Source: Amorphochlora amoebiformis
Lineage: Eukaryota > Cercozoa > Chlorarachniophyceae
Reading direction: 5' to 3'
Length of the DNA: 64,000 bases
Assembly: GCA_054601695.1 (NCBI GenBank)
Contig: BAAHQB010000042.1
Location: 496,001 to 560,000 of the forward strand
The translations under genes and the position numbers were made by a program. Positions 61,551-64,000 of this stretch are shown piece by piece (the first letter of the stretch is position 1; every line of letters starts with the position of its first letter). A model generated the notes under the pieces. That model made no database searches and was not told the DNA's origin. It saw only the letters and a program-made list of their open reading frames with translations.

Positions 61551-61788
61551 AATCATACGCAAGAAACGCACACACATATGTATATATGTCTTGTTTTCTA
61601 TGCTATTGCTATATAGTATATATATTATATATATATATATATATATATGTATATGTATATACTGTAAGGACCTTTTTTTTCTCTGCAGAAGCAATAGCTG
61701 CTTGAAATGTGAAACTGTCAAAACGGAGGGAACTTTCTCTCATAGCCCCTATGTATTATATATGTATATATATACATATCTATATATC

Positions 61789-61825
<37 letters not shown>

Positions 61826-62253
61826 TAGCCGACTTAAATTATATGTCGGGGACTTCTCTCAGGGCCTGTGTATATAAATATACATAGATATATATATTCA
61901 GCTTACTTAAAGTATAGAAAGATATATATATATATATATATATTCAGCTTACTTGAACTAGATATATATGTATATATATATATATAAATATATATATATA
62001 TATGTAGTATATACAGCTAACTTAAATATAAATCTGACAAAACAGAGGAAATTTTCTCCCATTATGTATATATATATATATATATATATGCATATATATG
62101 TATATATATATTACATATATATATGTATATGTGTTACATATATATATTATATACGTATATATATATATATGTATGTATACCCAAGATTTGATAAAGACTA
62201 GGGTCGCCATTAATGAGTCTCAAAGCCCCTTCATACATCGAAACCTTACGCTG

Positions 62254-62288
<35 letters not shown>

Positions 62289-62470
62289 ATATATATATTA
62301 TATATATCCATATGTAATATGTATATATATATATATGTATATCAAGATAATAATATATTCTATATATACATATATATTGTAAATATATTTGTATATATAA
62401 GATATATATATCTATGTATAGAACTTAAATGTATATACATATATATATATATATATAAATATATAGATAT

Positions 62471-62517
<47 letters not shown>

Positions 62518-62549
62518 CAAAGCGCCTTCATACATCGATACCTTACGCT

Positions 62550-62606
<57 letters not shown>

Positions 62607-62718
62607 ACATATATATATGTATATATATATGTATAATATATATACACACATATATATACATATATATAATATATATATATATATAGATATATATATAACA
62701 TAAACAACTATAGTTATG

Positions 62719-62754
<36 letters not shown>

Positions 62755-62829
62755 TTATATTATATATATATTGTCGATTTCAAGCCCCTTCATACATCGA
62801 TACCTTACGCTAATATACAATATATATAT

Positions 62830-62864
<35 letters not shown>

Positions 62865-63183
62865 ATGTATATATATAAGTATATATATGTATACGTTGCA
62901 CTGCACATAGACATAGTATATATGTGAAATAGAGTATAGTATATATATATATATATGTATATATAAATATAGATATATATATATATATATTGTGCGCATA
63001 TATTTGCAATTCGAAATATAATATGTATACATACATCATTCCATATATTTATAGTATATTTATACATATATAAATACGTATATATATATATGTATGTATG
63101 TATAGATATATATATTAGAAATATATATATATATATATATACTTACAAACCTAAATATAAACTACAACATAGTGTAGATATTA

Positions 63184-63215
<32 letters not shown>

Positions 63216-63476
63216 ATGTATATTCATCCAAACATGTTTTTTAACACATATGTATACGCATTCCCATACATTTACATGTGAAATTTACCCCAATACATAT
63301 TGCAGATATATCTATTTTGTACATATACATACATACGTTGTGCTTCCAAACATGCTTTTAACACAATATATACACGTATTTCCTACACACACATATATAT
63401 ATATATATATGTGTGTGTGTGTATACATACATACCTTAAGAGTAAGCGACGATGGTCTTGGCCCGGGGTTAAACAG
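51740..63476 (-). CDS. Pentatricopeptide repeat (PPR) protein, 5' end outside the window
   Basis: Exons in transcript order: 63435-63476, 62181-62250, 61672-61748, 60688-60767, 60135-60177, 59325-59413, 58103-58129, 57769-57814, 56275-56321, 55522-55589, 55186-55246, 54287-54359, 53891-53962, 52320-52383 and 51740-51876 (TAG). All junctions keep phase and exon lengths fit exactly. The product shows PPR helix pairs: [36 protein letters not shown] followed by [24 protein letters not shown] followed by RGIQLL, and [18 protein letters not shown] proteins bind single-stranded RNA in plastids or mitochondria and act in processing, stability, editing or translation. The tail ([20 protein letters not shown]) is not repeat-like. 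Upstream exons lie beyond 64000. Several exons carry arrays of partial copies. Confidence 0.88.
52497..52530 (-). repeat. Partial copy of exon 52320-52383
   Basis: The reverse strand GTTACACCTGATGACTACAT (VTPDDYIPP) copies the exon start (VTPDEYVPP). It is upstream in transcript direction and lacks a clear acceptor. Confidence 0.65.
52920..53795. repeat. Minisatellite of about 20 units, 39-44 bases each
   Basis: Units with ACCTATGTTTACCAGCC and ATTAGTATGTTCATAGCT, nearly identical over about 875 bases, in the PPR intron between exons 53891-53962 and 52320-52383. On the transcribed strand each unit carries CATACTAAT, a branch-point-like word, and GCTG followed by GTAAAC, a donor-like word. 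Confidence 0.95.
54136..54296 (-). repeat. 44-base minisatellite built from an exon end and donor
   Basis: Three full units and one partial. The partial one overlaps the end of exon 54287-54359. On the transcribed strand each unit repeats TTCGCATAC (exon end) and GTACCAAATCC (donor). Confidence 0.85.
54521..55210 (-). repeat. Eight-copy array of a PPR exon end plus donor
   Basis: The end of exon 55186-55246 plus its donor (reverse strand GATGCATCATGGTGGACTTA then GGTAAT) recurs at about 54521, 54632, 54769, 54858, 54921, 55031 and 55111, spaced by (AT)n. All extra copies are downstream of the functional exon in transcript direction. Confidence 0.9.
55556..55900 (-). repeat. Recent 236-base tandem duplication at a PPR exon
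   Basis: The segment from about 55560 to 55655, containing the first part of exon 55522-55589 and its acceptor side, is repeated almost exactly at about 55796-55892 with identical flanks (CAATATTAGGAACTTCTATT). The extra exon start is upstream of the intact exon in transcript direction. Confidence 0.85.
56596..57765. repeat. 1.2-kb (CT)n tract
   Basis: CTCTCTCTTTCCTCTC and CGCACACTTTTCTCTC arrays occupy most of the intron between PPR exons 57769-57814 and 56275-56321, ending directly at the donor of the former. The long open frames across it are low-complexity artefacts. Confidence 0.92.
58395..59353 (-). repeat. Array of PPR exon-end copies with donor
   Basis: The end of exon 59325-59413 (reverse strand GAGTTAAGATATACAAGGGC then CATCAAGA and GTAGAT) recurs at about 59176-59214, 59014-59052, 58879-58918, 58720-58760 and 58529-58569, with a weak copy at 58395-58420, each separated by (AT)n. 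All are downstream in transcript direction. Confidence 0.85.
59548..59748 (-). repeat. Two acceptor-side copies of exon 59325-59413
   Basis: 59548-59588 and 59701-59748 resemble the first half of the exon ([11 protein letters not shown] and [11 protein letters not shown] against [11 protein letters not shown]). Both are upstream of it in transcript direction. Confidence 0.75.
60901..60914 (-). repeat. Short acceptor-side copy of exon 60688-60767
   Basis: The reverse strand CTCAGCCGTCATTAATCGA resembles the true acceptor and exon start CAGCCATCTTTAGTAGA. It is upstream in transcript direction. Confidence 0.45.
61826..62065 (-). repeat. Acceptor-side copies of exon 61672-61748
   Basis: 62010-62065 aligns along about 50 bases with the exon (reverse strand GAGAAAATTTCCTCTGTTTT against GAGAAAGTTCCCTCCGTTTT). 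61826-61871 is a weaker copy. Both are upstream in transcript direction. Confidence 0.65.
62515..62809 (-). repeat. Two acceptor-side copies of exon 62181-62250
   Basis: 62516-62547 and 62781-62809 repeat AG plus CGTAAGGTATCGATGTATGA (RKVSMYEGA), then break off into (AT)n or a stop. The intact exon is the most downstream copy. Confidence 0.85.
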
Positions 63477-63480
63477 CTGA

Positions 63481-63566
63481 GGGTGGAGAAGCAGGGGACA
63501 CGTGCCAATGGAGAAGCAGAGGACACGTGCCAATGGAGAAGCAGAGGACACGTGCCAATGGAGAAG
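63481..63566. repeat. 25-base tandem repeat before an acceptor
   Basis: About 3.4 units of GGAGAAGCAGAGGACACGTG plus CCAAT, immediately upstream (transcript direction) of the acceptor of exon 63435-63476. The reverse strand is pyrimidine-biased. Confidence 0.9.
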
Positions 63567-63606
63567 TATATATACATACATGTATATATATATATATATA
63601 CATATA

Positions 63607-63754
63607 TGTAAAAAAGATACTAATACCTTCGAGAAAGAAGTGAGACCATGGTTATATGTATATATATATATATATACATACATACATGTATATATACATA
63701 TATATGTAAAAAAGATATTAATACCTTTGAGAAAGAAGTGAGACCATGGTTATA

Positions 63755-63802
<48 letters not shown>

Positions 63803-63854
63803 TATGTAAAAAAGATATTAATACCTTTGAGAAAGAAGTGAGACCATGGTTATA

Positions 63855-63917
<63 letters not shown>

Positions 63918-63953
63918 AATATAAATATCTTTGAGAAAGAAGTGAGAACATGG

Positions 63954-63958
<5 letters not shown>
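63607..63958 (-). repeat. Four-copy array of an exon end plus donor; parent exon outside the window
   Basis: Units at 63607-63660, 63707-63758, 63806-63858 and 63911-63958, separated by (AT)n. On the transcribed strand each reads ACCATGGTCTCACTTCTTTC then TCRAAG and, in three of four, GTATTA. In the phase needed by the next exon it reads HGLTSFSK. No acceptor precedes any copy, so these are exon ends with donors, like the arrays at 54521 and 58395. Confidence 0.75.
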
Positions 63959-63998
<40 letters not shown>

Positions 63999-64000
63999 TA

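Overview
The window is nuclear DNA of a plastid-bearing microbial eukaryote. Genes are cut into many short exons (7 to 340 bases, mostly 40 to 90). The introns are filled with (AT)n, (CT)n and minisatellite arrays. I rebuilt the genes by finding conserved peptide segments bounded by GT/GC...AG signals and requiring the reading phase to carry across each junction; most neighbouring exons then join in phase. Two genes start with a hydrophobic signal peptide followed by a Ser/Arg-rich stretch. This bipartite presequence is expected for plastids of secondary origin and fits plastid-type genes (M48 metallopeptidase, SRPBCC lipid-binding protein, PPR protein). Internal TTAGGG tracts suggest a TTAGGG telomere. 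I cannot name the lineage.

Layout: 204-877 (+) is the end of an unknown membrane protein gene. 1362-23583 (-) is an NHL beta-propeller membrane protein (14722-23583) followed by an unrecognised charged, low-complexity coding chain (1362-13781); phases allow a single 22-kb gene. 23625-29455 (+) is an SRPBCC/START-like protein, with possible further exons to 31531. 32066-33160 (-) is an intronless candidate 2-oxoglutarate/Fe(II) oxygenase. 33261-40455 (+) is a complete plastid-type M48 metallopeptidase. 41311-51119 (+) is a mitochondrial-carrier-family protein. 51740 to beyond 63476 (-) is a PPR protein whose 5' end lies outside the window. Genes alternate tail-to-tail and head-to-head; the two head-to-head start codons are only about 41 and 100 bases apart.

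The most unusual signal is a recurrent pattern of partial exon copies. Around many functional exons lie extra fragments. Fragments with the acceptor and exon start lie upstream of the working exon, and fragments with the exon end and donor lie downstream. Some form arrays of 3 to 8 copies spaced by (AT)n. Other points are near-confinement of (AT)n to introns, telomere-like tracts with a dispersed unit inside two introns of the carrier gene, and two probable GC-AG introns. No CRISPR array, rRNA, tRNA or recognisable transposase was seen.
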